Positions 1 to 7,656 are shown, numbered from the stretch's first letter. The stretch is DNA of 11,415 nt from an uncultured Lachnospiraceae bacterium (GCA_949346185.1 CASGVX010000039.1:1-11415), one strand, 5' to 3'. Translations and numbers: made by a program. Notes: a model not told the origin generated them from the sequence alone.

Positions 1-2466
1 TATACTTATGTGTCGGTGAAGAAGATTTCTCCTTATGTCTATAACGGATATATCGCGGTGGAGGACAAGCGTTTCAAGACTCATGCGGGCGTGGATGTCC
101 TTGCAACTCTTCGGGCAGGCGTTGCCCTCTTAAAAAATAATATGGAAATCACGCAGGGGGGAAGTACCATCACCCAGCAGGTGATTAAGAATAATCTCTT
201 GAATCAAAAGAAAAATTTCACTAGAAAAATTGCAGAAATATTGCTGGCTCCCACAGTGGAGGAAAAGTTTTCCAAAGACAAGATCATGGAATTTTATTGT
301 AATAGTAATTTTTATGGGAATCGATGTTATGGGGTGCAGGCCGCCAGCGAATATTATTTTGGGAAGGATTGCGCGGATTTGGAGCCTCAGGAGGCGGCCG
401 TGCTGATCGGCCTTTCGAATAGCCCCAGTCGGTATGATCCGGTTGCGAATCCAGACAATGCGCTGAAAAAGAGGAATAGCATCCTAGCCATTATGGTGAG
501 GGAGGGCGTGATTTCTGAAAAAGAGTACAAAGTTGCAGTGAAGAAGAAGTTGAAGGTGCTCCAAGTGGCGGAAGATGGAAATCATGAGAATTATATTACC
601 AGCTATGCTATTCACTGTGCGGCGCTGGGGCTGATGGAGAAGGAAGACTTCAAGTGTAAGTATACTTTTAAAGACAAGGAGGAGTATGAGGCATATCAGG
701 AAAAATACAGTGATATTTATTCTAAGAAATGCAATGCTATCCGTTCTGGCGGCTATCGGCTTTACACCTCCATTGACATGAATAAGCAGAAGCAGCTGCA
801 GAAGTCGGTGAATGAGGGGCTGGCTTACAGTAAGGAGAAAAATAAGGAGACGGGAAAATATAAGATGCAGGGGGCTGCGGTGTGCGTGGACAATACCTCT
901 AACTACGTGGTTGCCATTGTGGGGGGGAGGGGAACCAAGGATCCGTACAACAGGGCTTATCTGGCGGCAAGGCAGTCTGGGAGTTCCATCAAGCCTCTGA
1001 TAGATTATGCGCCGGGATTTGAATCTGGAAAGTTCTCCCCGGCCACGATGATGACGGATAAAGCCATTGCCAATGGGCCGAAAAATTCCGGCGGCGGCTA
1101 CCGGGGCAGCGTGCGCATCAGGGAGGCGGTTGCCAGGTCTATCAATACCATTGCATGGCAGGTGCTGGATACTATTACGCCCAAGTATGGCCTTAGCTTT
1201 CTGGATAAGATGAAGTTCCATAATCTGAGTTATATCGACAATGACAATCTGGCTCTCTCCCTTGGGGGATTCACCGAAGGAGTGCGGGTAGTGGATATGG
1301 CGAAGGGGTACTCCACCTTGGCCAATGGCGGCAGTTATAGCGACAAGACCTGCATTCGCAAGATTGAGCATGTATCTGACGGCACGGTGTACAAGCATTC
1401 GGAAGAGACTAGGCAGGTTTATTCAGAGGATGCGGCATGGCTGATGACGGATGTGCTGAAGGGCGTGTTTCAGGAATCTTATGGCACGGGGCACAGGCTG
1501 CAGATGGCGAATAAGCAGATCTGCGCAGGCAAGACAGGAACGGCCAATTCTGGAAAGGATGTGTGGTTCTGCGGCTATACCAGATATTATACTACCGTGG
1601 TGTGGGCGGGATATGATACGCCCAGACCCATGCCGGGAGCCACGGGCGCATCTGTGACCGGCGGCATCTGGAAAAAGTATATGGACAGCATTCATAAGAA
1701 ATTGGAGCCTTTGGATTTTGATGTGCCGAATACGATCTGCCTGGCGGGCTATAAATCCAATGGAACGATTCAGAAAGGGACGGAGACGGCAGGTACCAGA
1801 AAGCGGACAGGGGGAAAGGATTACTTTTCCACGCTTATTCTGGGGGAAAAATCAGATTACGCATCAAATCTTGAGGAAAAGAATTATGAGAAAACTGTGA
1901 AGAGATTGCTGCGCAAGTTCGAGGCCATGGCATTGAAGAGCATGGAGGATTACGTGGAGTTCCGGGATACCTATGAGGAACTTAGGGACATGATTTCCGC
2001 CATAGAGGATGACAAGGTGAGAAAGTCCTATGCCGCCAGGGCAAAAGATAAATATGCTACTCTGAAGGAGGATGCGGTGGACTGGAAGAAGGCAGAGGCT
2101 GCCTACTATGAGGCAAGACAGGCGGAGAATGCCCTGATTGCCAGGAAGCAGGCGGAGGCATCCAAGAGGGAGAGGCAGAACGCATTGAGAAAGAGCCGGG
2201 TCAAGGCGGCAAAGGCTCGGATTCGGGTGCTGCGCACATATAAGAAGCAGCCGCCTAATATGAATAAATTGATTGCAAAGGCGAAGAAGGCGCTGGATGC
2301 CTGCAAGGGCTACAGTGAATATTCGTCATTGCTGAGGGCGTACAAAAAGAATGTGGCATATATTCGGGGGCTGGATGATCATTCGTCCAAGTCGTCTATC
2401 GCCCCTGCCGCATCAGTGCAGCCAATGCAGACGCCCCAGCCCACCATGAATCCCGTGGGAGAATAG
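1..2466 (+). CDS. Class A penicillin-binding protein (GT51 transglycosylase + transpeptidase), 5' truncated by window
   Basis: Bifunctional peptidoglycan synthase: it polymerises lipid II glycan strands and cross-links stem peptides outside the membrane. The frame is open from base 1, so the short cytoplasmic tail and membrane anchor lie upstream; a GTG at 10 is in frame but is probably internal. Numbering from that GTG, the GT51 domain shows the ED-x-x-F motif with catalytic Glu18, GGSTITQQ at 50-57, the second acidic residue Glu94 in KIMEFYCN, and YG-x-x-AA-x-x-YFGK near 107-119. The transpeptidase domain has S-x-x-K (Ser325 nucleophile, Lys328), S-x-N (Ser377-Asn379) and KTG (508-510), so both activities look intact. 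After about residue 610 comes a roughly 180-residue Lys/Arg/Glu/Ala-rich region, probably helical or coiled coil, ending in a Ser/Pro/Gln tail, with no PASTA or FN3 domain visible. Family assignment is very secure; the exact orthologue (PonA/PBP1a-like) is not. Confidence 0.96.
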   Translation, partial: YTYVSVKKISPYVYNGYIAVEDKRFKTHAGVDVLATLRAGVALLKNNMEITQGGSTITQQVIKNNLLNQKKNFTRKIAEILLAPTVEEKFSKDKIMEFYCNSNFYGNRCYGVQAASEYYFGKDCADLEPQEAAVLIGLSNSPSRYDPVANPDNALKKRNSILAIMVREGVISEKEYKVAVKKKLKVLQVAEDGNHENYITSYAIHCAALGLMEKEDFKCKYTFKDKEEYEAYQEKYSDIYSKKCNAIRSGGYRLYTSIDMNKQKQLQKSVNEGLAYSKEKNKETGKYKMQGAAVCVDNTSNYVVAIVGGRGTKDPYNRAYLAARQSGSSIKPLIDYAPGFESGKFSPATMMTDKAIANGPKNSGGGYRGSVRIREAVARSINTIAWQVLDTITPKYGLSFLDKMKFHNLSYIDNDNLALSLGGFTEGVRVVDMAKGYSTLANGGSYSDKTCIRKIEHVSDGTVYKHSEETRQVYSEDAAWLMTDVLKGVFQESYGTGHRLQMANKQICAGKTGTANSGKDVWFCGYTRYYTTVVWAGYDTPRPMPGATGASVTGGIWKKYMDSIHKKLEPLDFDVPNTICLAGYKSNGTIQKGTETAGTRKRTGGKDYFSTLILGEKSDYASNLEEKNYEKTVKRLLRKFEAMALKSMEDYVEFRDTYEELRDMISAIEDDKVRKSYAARAKDKYATLKEDAVDWKKAEAAYYEARQAENALIARKQAEASKRERQNALRKSRVKAAKARIRVLRTYKKQPPNMNKLIAKAKKALDACKGYSEYSSLLRAYKKNVAYIRGLDDHSSKSSIAPAASVQPMQTPQPTMNPVGE

Positions 2467-2485
2467 GGTGGCAGAAGGTTATCTC

Positions 2486-2490
2486 AGGAG
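2486..2490 (+). promoter_or_regulatory. Ribosome binding site deciding the start of the small membrane protein
   Basis: AGGAG at 2486-2490, within a longer AGGAGAGGAGGA purine run, lies 7 bases before ATG 2498. The alternative in-frame GTG at 2468, one base after the PBP stop, has no comparable site, so 2498 is preferred. Confidence 0.65.
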
Positions 2491-2497
2491 AGGAGGA

Positions 2498-2887
2498 ATG
2501 GCTGTGGGTGGCAATGGACGCTTTTCGGATAAGGCTTGTGCCGGCATGCTCGACGGCATCAAGAGAATGGAGGGACGGGTGAAGCAGAAGCATGCTGCAG
2601 AGAGGGGAAGGGAATCTCTTTCCCGGGAAGAAAAAATAAAACAGTATGGAAGGGTTGGCAAGTGGTTTCAGACCATTTGCTTTATCCATGTGCCAGTGGT
2701 GGGATTTTTCTATATGCTGGTGCTGGCAATCAGGAAAAGCACCCCCGCTGTGAAGAAGGATTTTGCCAAGGCGTATCTTCTCTATCGGATATTGGTACTT
2801 CTTTTGGCTTTTGCCCTATTGTTCGTGCTCTATCGGATTGGACTGGATCTGATCGACGGCTTGTTAAGATTTGCTAGGATAAGGTGA
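2498..2887 (+). CDS. Small two-helix membrane protein of unknown function
   Basis: A 129-residue protein starting at ATG 2498 (139 residues if GTG 2468 is used). The first 55 residues are hydrophilic and strongly basic. Two hydrophobic segments follow at about 57-78 and 93-119, joined by a short basic loop (a K-x-x-PAVKKDFAKA-like stretch) and ended by an Arg-rich tail. The loop with its Pro/Val-rich first helix resembles small Lachnospiraceae membrane proteins that I recall only loosely, so I assign no function. It sits 31 bases after the PBP stop with no obvious promoter between them, so it is probably co-transcribed with the PBP. A role beside the cell-wall synthase is possible on context alone. 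No signal peptide or enzyme motif is seen. Confidence 0.75.
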   Translation: MAVGGNGRFSDKACAGMLDGIKRMEGRVKQKHAAERGRESLSREEKIKQYGRVGKWFQTICFIHVPVVGFFYMLVLAIRKSTPAVKKDFAKAYLLYRILVLLLAFALLFVLYRIGLDLIDGLLRFARIR

Positions 2888-2967
2888 TGGTCTGTCAATT
2901 GTGGGTAGTTTAGTGAAAGGTAAGAAGAGCGTATGTCGGAAATGCGTGTGTCAGATGGGAGGATAGA

Positions 2968-4050
2968 ATGGAACAGTGGTATTGGTATCAGCCCTTGACA
3001 GAAGGACGAGTGAGGATGCTGCGGGTCTTCGGGCGGGAATCTCAGGTAGTCCTGCCTCAAAAGATTGCCTCCGGCATGGTGGCAGAGATTGGAGACTATT
3101 GTTTTTCCGAGAAGGAACCTCGGGGAGATTATGGGATTTGTTCGGAGATGGCAGAGTTTCATTGGGACAGTGGCGGGGCTGGGATCCATGGCGGACAAGG
3201 AGCTTTACTGGGCATTGGGGATGCAAAGTCCCGGGAGCGGGAATCTTTGCGAAACCAAGCGTTTGCCCGGATGTGCCAGCGGGAGGGTCTGCATCCCTTG
3301 GCTGGGAAAAATGTCGCTGGGGTGGAATTGCCGGATTCCGTGACGAAGATTGGGAATCTTGCCTTTTACCAGTGTGGAGAATTAGAGAGAATAGTTTTGG
3401 GAATGGGAGAGATGGAGGTTGGCAGTGATGCTTTTATGAACTGCCGCCGTCTCTCGTCTTTTTATTTTCGGGGCAGTCCGGGACAGGTCAGCTGCCTGAA
3501 GCAGATATTGGCTCAGCGGAGCGGGGAGACTGCCGTCTATTTCACGGAGGGAGAGCAGATTCAGGCGGCGCTTCTGTATCCTGAATATTTCGAGGGCTAT
3601 GACTTGATTGGCCCCGCCCATATCTTTCAGCTGAATATCCAGGGGGAGGGATTTCGGGCGAGGCAGTGCTTCCAGAAGGGCGCAGTGGATTTCGGGGCAT
3701 ATGACAGGATATTTTCTATGGAATGGGGGGAGGAGAGCGTGCACACCCTTTGCCGCATGGCATGCTTTCGGCTGCAGTATCCTTGGTGCCTTCAGGAGCG
3801 GGAACAGAATATGTACCAGGTATATGTGTCTGAGAATATTGACCCGGCCTGTGCGATGCTGGTGAAGGAGAGAAATCTTGCCGGGATACAGGCATTGTAT
3901 GATCTGGGACTTTTGAAGCCTGATTCGCTCCAGGGCTGTCTGGAGAGGGCGGTGTCTGGAAACTGGACGGAGGGCGTGCGCCATATGCTATCTATGGAGG
4001 AAGGAGAAAAGAGAGGGGGGACGGGTGATTATGTGTTCGAAGACTTTTGA
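2968..4050 (+). CDS. Leucine-rich-repeat (BspA-like) protein, first gene of the VWA/AAA+ cassette
   Basis: A 360-residue protein with GGGAGG at 2957-2962, 5 bases before the ATG. It has no signal peptide or membrane helix, so it is probably cytoplasmic. An isolated repeat-like unit sits near residues 26-47 (VVLP...EIGDYCFS). Two clearer LRR_5/BspA-type units sit at about 117-167, with the pattern LP-x-S-V-x-x-IG-x-x-AF-x-x-C-x-x-L-x-x-I-x-L. The rest of the protein is not clearly repeated. Residues about 295-345 look like two short helix-turn-helix units reminiscent of ankyrin repeats, but this is only an impression. It precedes and overlaps the VWA gene, which suggests it acts with the VWA/ATPase pair, perhaps as an adaptor or substrate-recognition part; that role is inferred. 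About 80 bases separate it from the upstream membrane-protein gene, and I could not pick a convincing promoter there. Confidence 0.85.
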   Translation: MEQWYWYQPLTEGRVRMLRVFGRESQVVLPQKIASGMVAEIGDYCFSEKEPRGDYGICSEMAEFHWDSGGAGIHGGQGALLGIGDAKSRERESLRNQAFARMCQREGLHPLAGKNVAGVELPDSVTKIGNLAFYQCGELERIVLGMGEMEVGSDAFMNCRRLSSFYFRGSPGQVSCLKQILAQRSGETAVYFTEGEQIQAALLYPEYFEGYDLIGPAHIFQLNIQGEGFRARQCFQKGAVDFGAYDRIFSMEWGEESVHTLCRMACFRLQYPWCLQEREQNMYQVYVSENIDPACAMLVKERNLAGIQALYDLGLLKPDSLQGCLERAVSGNWTEGVRHMLSMEEGEKRGGTGDYVFEDF

Positions 4051-5332
4051 GTCTTCCCAGACTTTCTGGGAGGAGGAGATGTCAGGGAAGATTCTGGCAT
4101 TCCTGCGTGAGGAGATTTATTTGGAACTTCCTTTTCTGTGCATTGCCCTTTCTGTGCTGGAGCCAAAGGCTGATGCCAGATTGCAGACCTTTGCCACGGA
4201 GGGAGAGCACCTATACTTTTCTCCTGAGCAGATTCTTCGGGTGTTTCCGAAAAATTCCCAATATCTTGACCGGCTGTATCTCCACACGGTTCTGCACTGT
4301 ATTTTCTCCCATCTGTGGATAGCGGGGCAGCGGCAGAGAGACTTGTGGGGGATTGCCTGTGATATTGCGGTGGAGCATACCATTGACGGAATGAATAAGA
4401 ATTGCACGAAGCGGATTCTCACTTTTCTGCGGAAGGAGGTATACCGGGAACTGGAGGAAGATGGCGCGGGGATATCCGCTCCCCGGATTTATCGGTATCT
4501 GCAGGGGAAGGATGGAGAGCGGCTGCAGCAGATAGAGAGGGAGTTTTTTGCAGATGACCATGTGTTCTGGCCAAAGGAGGTGCAGGGGCAGATGCCCATG
4601 AGCCAGATTCAGAAGAAGTGGAATCAGGTAGCCAGACAGACCAGAATGGAGCAGAAGCGTCGGGGGGAGGATGCCGGTGAGGGGGAAGGGATTCTTGCCA
4701 GGCAGCTGAAGGTGCAGAAGAGCAGGAGGAATTATCGGGAATTTCTGCGGAAGTTTGCGGTGCTTCGGGAGGAGGTTCACTGCGATGAGGACACCTTTGA
4801 TCTGACTTTCTATACCTATGGGCTTCGCCTCTATGGCAATATGCCTCTGGTGGAGCCGGTGGAAAGCCGGGAGATACGGAAGATTCGGGATTTTGTGGTG
4901 GTGGTGGATACCAGTTATTCCACCAATGGCACGCTGGTGAAGAACTTTTTGCGGGAGACTTTTCAGATTCTGCGGCAGGAGGACAGTTTTTTTCATCGCT
5001 GCCGCATTCATGTGATTCAGTGTGATGAGAAGGTGCGGCGGGATACGGTGATTGAGAGCGAGGTGGAACTGGAAGGATTGTTTCAGAATTTCGAGATCGT
5101 GGGAGGAGGCAATACGGATTTCCGGCCTGCCTTTGCCTACGTGGAGGAGCTTCTGGAGCAGGGGGAGTTTAGGCAGCTGTGCGGATTGCTGTATTTTACC
5201 GATGGAAGGGGGATCTATCCGAAGAAGAAGCCCTCTTATAAGACGGCTTTTTTGTTTCTGGAGGAGTATGAGGAGGAAAAGGTGCCAGCGTGGGCCATGG
5301 GGATGCAGTTGGAGCAGGAGGAGTTAGAATGA
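4031..5332 (+). CDS. DUF2201-type protein: degenerate zincin-like N-domain plus VWA domain with intact MIDAS
   Basis: Partner protein of the following AAA+ ATPase. Numbered from the in-frame GTG at 4025, the N-terminal domain has the HExxH region of putative metallopeptidases as HTVLH (87-91), followed by HCIFSH and the helix RDLWGIACDIAVE. The catalytic Glu is Thr, so protease activity is unlikely. A basic, charged linker (about 195-245) leads to a VWA domain with the MIDAS residues D-x-S-x-S (295-299), Thr364 in GGGNTDF and Asp393 in FTDG, so metal-dependent ligand binding looks possible. The start is uncertain. GTG 4025 or ATG 4031 overlap the LRR gene and give the N-terminal length I recall for the family. 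ATG 4079 has a good GGGAGG (4068-4073) 5 bases upstream and avoids overlap. The stop overlaps the ATPase start by 4 bases (ATGA), implying translational coupling. Confidence 0.88.
   Translation: MCSKTFESSQTFWEEEMSGKILAFLREEIYLELPFLCIALSVLEPKADARLQTFATEGEHLYFSPEQILRVFPKNSQYLDRLYLHTVLHCIFSHLWIAGQRQRDLWGIACDIAVEHTIDGMNKNCTKRILTFLRKEVYRELEEDGAGISAPRIYRYLQGKDGERLQQIEREFFADDHVFWPKEVQGQMPMSQIQKKWNQVARQTRMEQKRRGEDAGEGEGILARQLKVQKSRRNYREFLRKFAVLREEVHCDEDTFDLTFYTYGLRLYGNMPLVEPVESREIRKIRDFVVVVDTSYSTNGTLVKNFLRETFQILRQEDSFFHRCRIHVIQCDEKVRRDTVIESEVELEGLFQNFEIVGGGNTDFRPAFAYVEELLEQGEFRQLCGLLYFTDGRGIYPKKKPSYKTAFLFLEEYEEEKVPAWAMGMQLEQEELE
5316..5323 (+). promoter_or_regulatory. Ribosome binding site setting the AAA+ ATPase start
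   Basis: AGGAGGAG at 5316-5323, inside the end of the VWA gene, places ATG 5329 at a 7-base spacing from AGGAGG. This rules in 5329 over an in-frame GTG at 5290 that would add 13 residues of no family character. Confidence 0.75.
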
Positions 5333-6822
5333 ATATTAAAGAGGCGAAACAGGAATTGAAGCGCACGGTGATGGCGTATATGGAAAAGGATGGACAGGGG
5401 CAGTATGTGATTCCCATGCTGCGGCAGCGTCCTATTCTTCTGATGGGGCCGCCGGGGGTGGGGAAGACCCAGATCATGGAACAGGTTGCCAGAGAGTGCG
5501 GCACCTTGCTGGTGGCGTACACTATCACCCACCACACTAGGCAGAGCGCAGTGGGGCTTCCCTTTATTGAGAAGGAGGAGTATCAGGGGAAAACCTACTC
5601 TGTCACCCAATATACCATGAGCGAGATTATTGCCAGCATCTACCAGAAGATGGAGGATACAGGGCTTTCGGAGGGGATATTGTTTATTGATGAAATCAAT
5701 TGCGTATCGGAAACGCTGGCTCCCACCATGCTGCAGTTCTTGCAGTGCAAGACCTTTGGGAATCAGAGCATTCCGAAAGGATGGATGATTGTGGCGGCGG
5801 GAAATCCCCCGGAATATAATAAGTCTGTGCGGGAGTTTGACGTGGTGACGCTAGACCGGGTGCGTCTGATGAATATTGAGGCGGATTACGAGGTGTGGAA
5901 GGAGTACGCTAGGAGCGTGGAAATTGACCGGGCTTTGCTGGCATACTTAGACTTGCATCCAAAGAATTTTTACCGCATGGAGATGGATGTGGATGGGATG
6001 CAGTTTGTGACGGCTAGGGGATGGGAGGATTTTAGCCATATGCTTCAAGCCTATCGGAGGCAGAAGGTGTCTCTTGCGCCGGAGATGGTCTATGAATATC
6101 TTCGATTGATGGATGTGGCGGAGGATGTGGCCGCTTATCTGGAACTTTACGAAAAGTATCAGGATGATTACGGTATGGGAGAAATCCTCGAAGGGCAAGT
6201 TTCCACCGAAATCTACCGAAGGCTGTATGATGCCGCCTTTGATGAGCGGCTGGCGGTGGTGAATCTTCTTCTGGACAAGTTATTTCAGGGCATGGAGCAG
6301 TACCGATGGCTGAAGAAACGGACGGATGAGTGGTATGATTTCCTGAAGGGATACCGCCGCCGGGTAGAGGGGGCGGAAAACCCAAAGGCATGCTATGAAG
6401 AATGGCTGCTTGAGAAGAAGCAGGCTTGGGATGCCGGGAAAAATGCAGGGTTTTGGAGCGGAAAGGAAGCCTCTTTCTATTGCCAGCTGGGTCAGCTGCT
6501 GGAACAGGGTGTGCCGACAGGGGGGCGGGATGCAAGGGAGAGTTTTGGGGAGGCGAAGGACGGCTTTGACCAGTGCAGACAGCAGATGGAGGGATACAGG
6601 GAGGAATGGGCGAGGAAGTTGGAATGTGCCTTTGACTTCTTGGAGGATGCCTTCGGGGAGGGGGAGGAGATGATTGTTTTCGTGACGGAACTTACCATGT
6701 CCAGGGAGAGCGTATTCTTTCTTGCAGACTATCGCTGCGAGAGATATCTGCAGTATAGCGAGAGGCTTCTGGTGGGCAGCAGGAAGCGGGCGCTGCTGTG
6801 GGAGTTGGAAGAGAGATCGTGA
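5329..6822 (+). CDS. MoxR/AAA_5-type AAA+ ATPase paired with the VWA protein
   Basis: A 497-residue ATPase that probably forms a ring and remodels protein targets in the cytoplasm, with the VWA protein as partner. From Met 5329, Walker A GPPGVGKT lies at 40-47, Walker B LFIDEI at 118-123, sensor-1 Asn159 in AAGNPPEY, and an Arg-finger candidate in LDR (175-177). All key residues look intact. The first 250 residues form the AAA+ module of the MoxR/dynein-related (AAA_5) group. The remaining roughly 245 residues are charged, Trp- and Glu-rich and probably helical, with no domain I can name. MoxR ATPases are typically encoded next to VWA proteins (for example RavA-ViaA), which matches the ATGA overlap with the upstream gene. 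The substrate is unknown. No LARA-like segment was recognised. Confidence 0.93.
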   Translation: MNIKEAKQELKRTVMAYMEKDGQGQYVIPMLRQRPILLMGPPGVGKTQIMEQVARECGTLLVAYTITHHTRQSAVGLPFIEKEEYQGKTYSVTQYTMSEIIASIYQKMEDTGLSEGILFIDEINCVSETLAPTMLQFLQCKTFGNQSIPKGWMIVAAGNPPEYNKSVREFDVVTLDRVRLMNIEADYEVWKEYARSVEIDRALLAYLDLHPKNFYRMEMDVDGMQFVTARGWEDFSHMLQAYRRQKVSLAPEMVYEYLRLMDVAEDVAAYLELYEKYQDDYGMGEILEGQVSTEIYRRLYDAAFDERLAVVNLLLDKLFQGMEQYRWLKKRTDEWYDFLKGYRRRVEGAENPKACYEEWLLEKKQAWDAGKNAGFWSGKEASFYCQLGQLLEQGVPTGGRDARESFGEAKDGFDQCRQQMEGYREEWARKLECAFDFLEDAFGEGEEMIVFVTELTMSRESVFFLADYRCERYLQYSERLLVGSRKRALLWELEERS

Positions 6823-6879
6823 TGGAGGAATGAAAATCGCTATACGGAACAGGAAATGCATAATATAGAAGGGAGCAAT

Positions 6880-7551
6880 ATGGCAAATAAGAAGATTTAT
6901 GCAGTGCGAAAGGGGAGGAAGACGGGAATGTTCCCTACCTGGGCAGAATGCCAGAAGCAAGTGACAGGATATTCGGGAGCGGAGTATAAGAGTTTTACCA
7001 GCGTGGAGGAAGCAAAGGAATTTCTGGCAAGCGGGGGGCTGGCCGACGAGAGCATTGCAGGGAATGAGCATAGGAAGCAGGGGGCGGGAATGCAGCCCAT
7101 AGGGGATTACAGGGAGTATCTCCGGGAGCCGGGGACGGCAGTGGCATATGTGGATGGCAGTTATGACAAGGTCAGCGGAGACTTTTCCTGCGGCGTGGTG
7201 TTTTTATACAAGGGGCAGGAGGAGCATTATGGCCGACGGTATTCGGATCGGGAACTGGCCGCTATGCGGAATGTGGCGGGGGAGATAAAGGGCTCGGAGA
7301 CTGCCATGAAGATTGCTTTGGAGAAGGGCGTGGAAAAGTTGGTAATCTATCATGATTACGAGGGGATTGCCAAGTGGTGCAACGGGGCTTGGAAGGCGAA
7401 TAAGGAGGGAACCCAAGCTTATCGGGCATGCTATCAGGAAATCAGGAAACAGCTGCAGATTTCATTTGTGAAGGTGAAGGGGCATTCGGGAGACCGATAT
7501 AACGATGTGGCGGATGAATTGGCAAAGGGAGCTCTTTTTTCTGCAAAGTAG
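6880..7551 (+). CDS. rnhA: Ribonuclease H1 with N-terminal hybrid-binding (viroplasmin) domain
   Basis: Cleaves the RNA strand of RNA:DNA hybrids, acting in R-loop and primer removal. Numbered from ATG 6880 (223 residues), residues 3-49 form the caulimovirus-viroplasmin/HBD domain (KIYAVRKGRKTG...F-x-TW-x-E-C...Y-x-G...YKSF). A linker of about 40 residues follows, then the RNase H fold from about 87. Metal-binding acids are all present: Asp92 in YVDGSY, Glu135 in AGEIKGSE, Asp159 in YHDYEGI and Asp212 in VADELA. The flexible-loop His202 is in KGHSGD. AAGGGAG at 6869-6875 precedes ATG 6880 at a spacing of 4-5 bases; an upstream in-frame ATG at 6856 has a poorly placed site. It lies 57 bases after the ATPase gene and may be in the same transcript. 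No functional tie to the cassette is evident. Confidence 0.95.
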   Translation: MANKKIYAVRKGRKTGMFPTWAECQKQVTGYSGAEYKSFTSVEEAKEFLASGGLADESIAGNEHRKQGAGMQPIGDYREYLREPGTAVAYVDGSYDKVSGDFSCGVVFLYKGQEEHYGRRYSDRELAAMRNVAGEIKGSETAMKIALEKGVEKLVIYHDYEGIAKWCNGAWKANKEGTQAYRACYQEIRKQLQISFVKVKGHSGDRYNDVADELAKGALFSAK

Positions 7552-7581
7552 GGAAAAGGACTGGTCTATTAGAAGTTTTTT

Positions 7582-7590
7582 TGGTACAAT
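7582..7590 (+). promoter_or_regulatory. Candidate extended -10 promoter for the RSH gene
   Basis: TACAAT at 7585-7590 is preceded by TG one base away (TGG-TACAAT), the extended -10 form of a sigma-A promoter. The -35 region near 7561-7567 is poor, which extended -10 promoters tolerate. Transcription would begin near 7597, giving a leader of about 60 bases before the RSH start. Inferred from motif only. Confidence 0.5.
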
Positions 7591-7615
7591 ATGCTGAAAG
7601 CAGAGGGGCTGTCTC

Positions 7616-7621
7616 AGGAGG
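7616..7621 (+). promoter_or_regulatory. Strong Shine-Dalgarno positioned for the leader frame, not for RSH
   Basis: AGGAGG at 7616-7621 is the best ribosome binding site in the leader. It is 6 bases before ATG 7628 (leader frame) but about 35 bases before the RSH start at 7657, too far to serve it directly. Confidence 0.6.
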
Positions 7622-7627
7622 GGATGA

Positions 7628-7654
7628 ATGGTTGCGAATAGTATTGATGAATAG
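7628..7654 (+). CDS. Possible 8-codon leader peptide coupled to RSH
   Basis: The frame reads MVANSIDE then TAG (7652-7654). It has an ideally spaced AGGAGG upstream and ends 2 bases before the RSH ATG at 7657, which itself lacks a good ribosome binding site. The arrangement would let terminating ribosomes restart on the RSH frame. It lies in a different frame from RSH, so it is not an N-terminal extension. It is very short, so chance is a real alternative. Confidence 0.35.
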   Translation: MVANSIDE

Positions 7655-7656
7655 AG

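Larger units (their letters stand above)
7552..7656. other. Intergenic leader between rnhA and the RSH gene
   Basis: 105 bases holding a T-run (7575-7582), the extended -10 motif, the strong AGGAGG and the 8-codon frame. I found no convincing stem before the T-run, so I do not call a terminator. No riboswitch or RNA gene is recognised. Confidence 0.6.

Noticed and set aside
484..1398. Long minus-strand open frame (about 304 codons) inside the PBP gene
   Set aside because: It lies wholly opposite a clear, motif-complete PBP; the product is low-complexity His/Leu/Ile/Arg-rich with no family features, as expected for the complement of a G- and purine-rich gene.
4211..5011. Minus-strand open frame (about 266 codons) opposite the VWA gene
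   Set aside because: Opposes the well-supported VWA coding frame; composition (Leu/Pro/His-rich) is typical of an antisense shadow.
6856..6879. Upstream ATG of RNase H1 adding 8 residues
   Set aside because: An AGGAA directly abuts this ATG with no spacer, whereas ATG 6880 has a correctly spaced AAGGGAG and gives the usual N-terminus of the hybrid-binding domain.
7553..7582. T-run after rnhA considered as a terminator
   Set aside because: The preceding bases form only 3-bp stems, too weak; the T-run more likely forms the upstream part of the RSH promoter.
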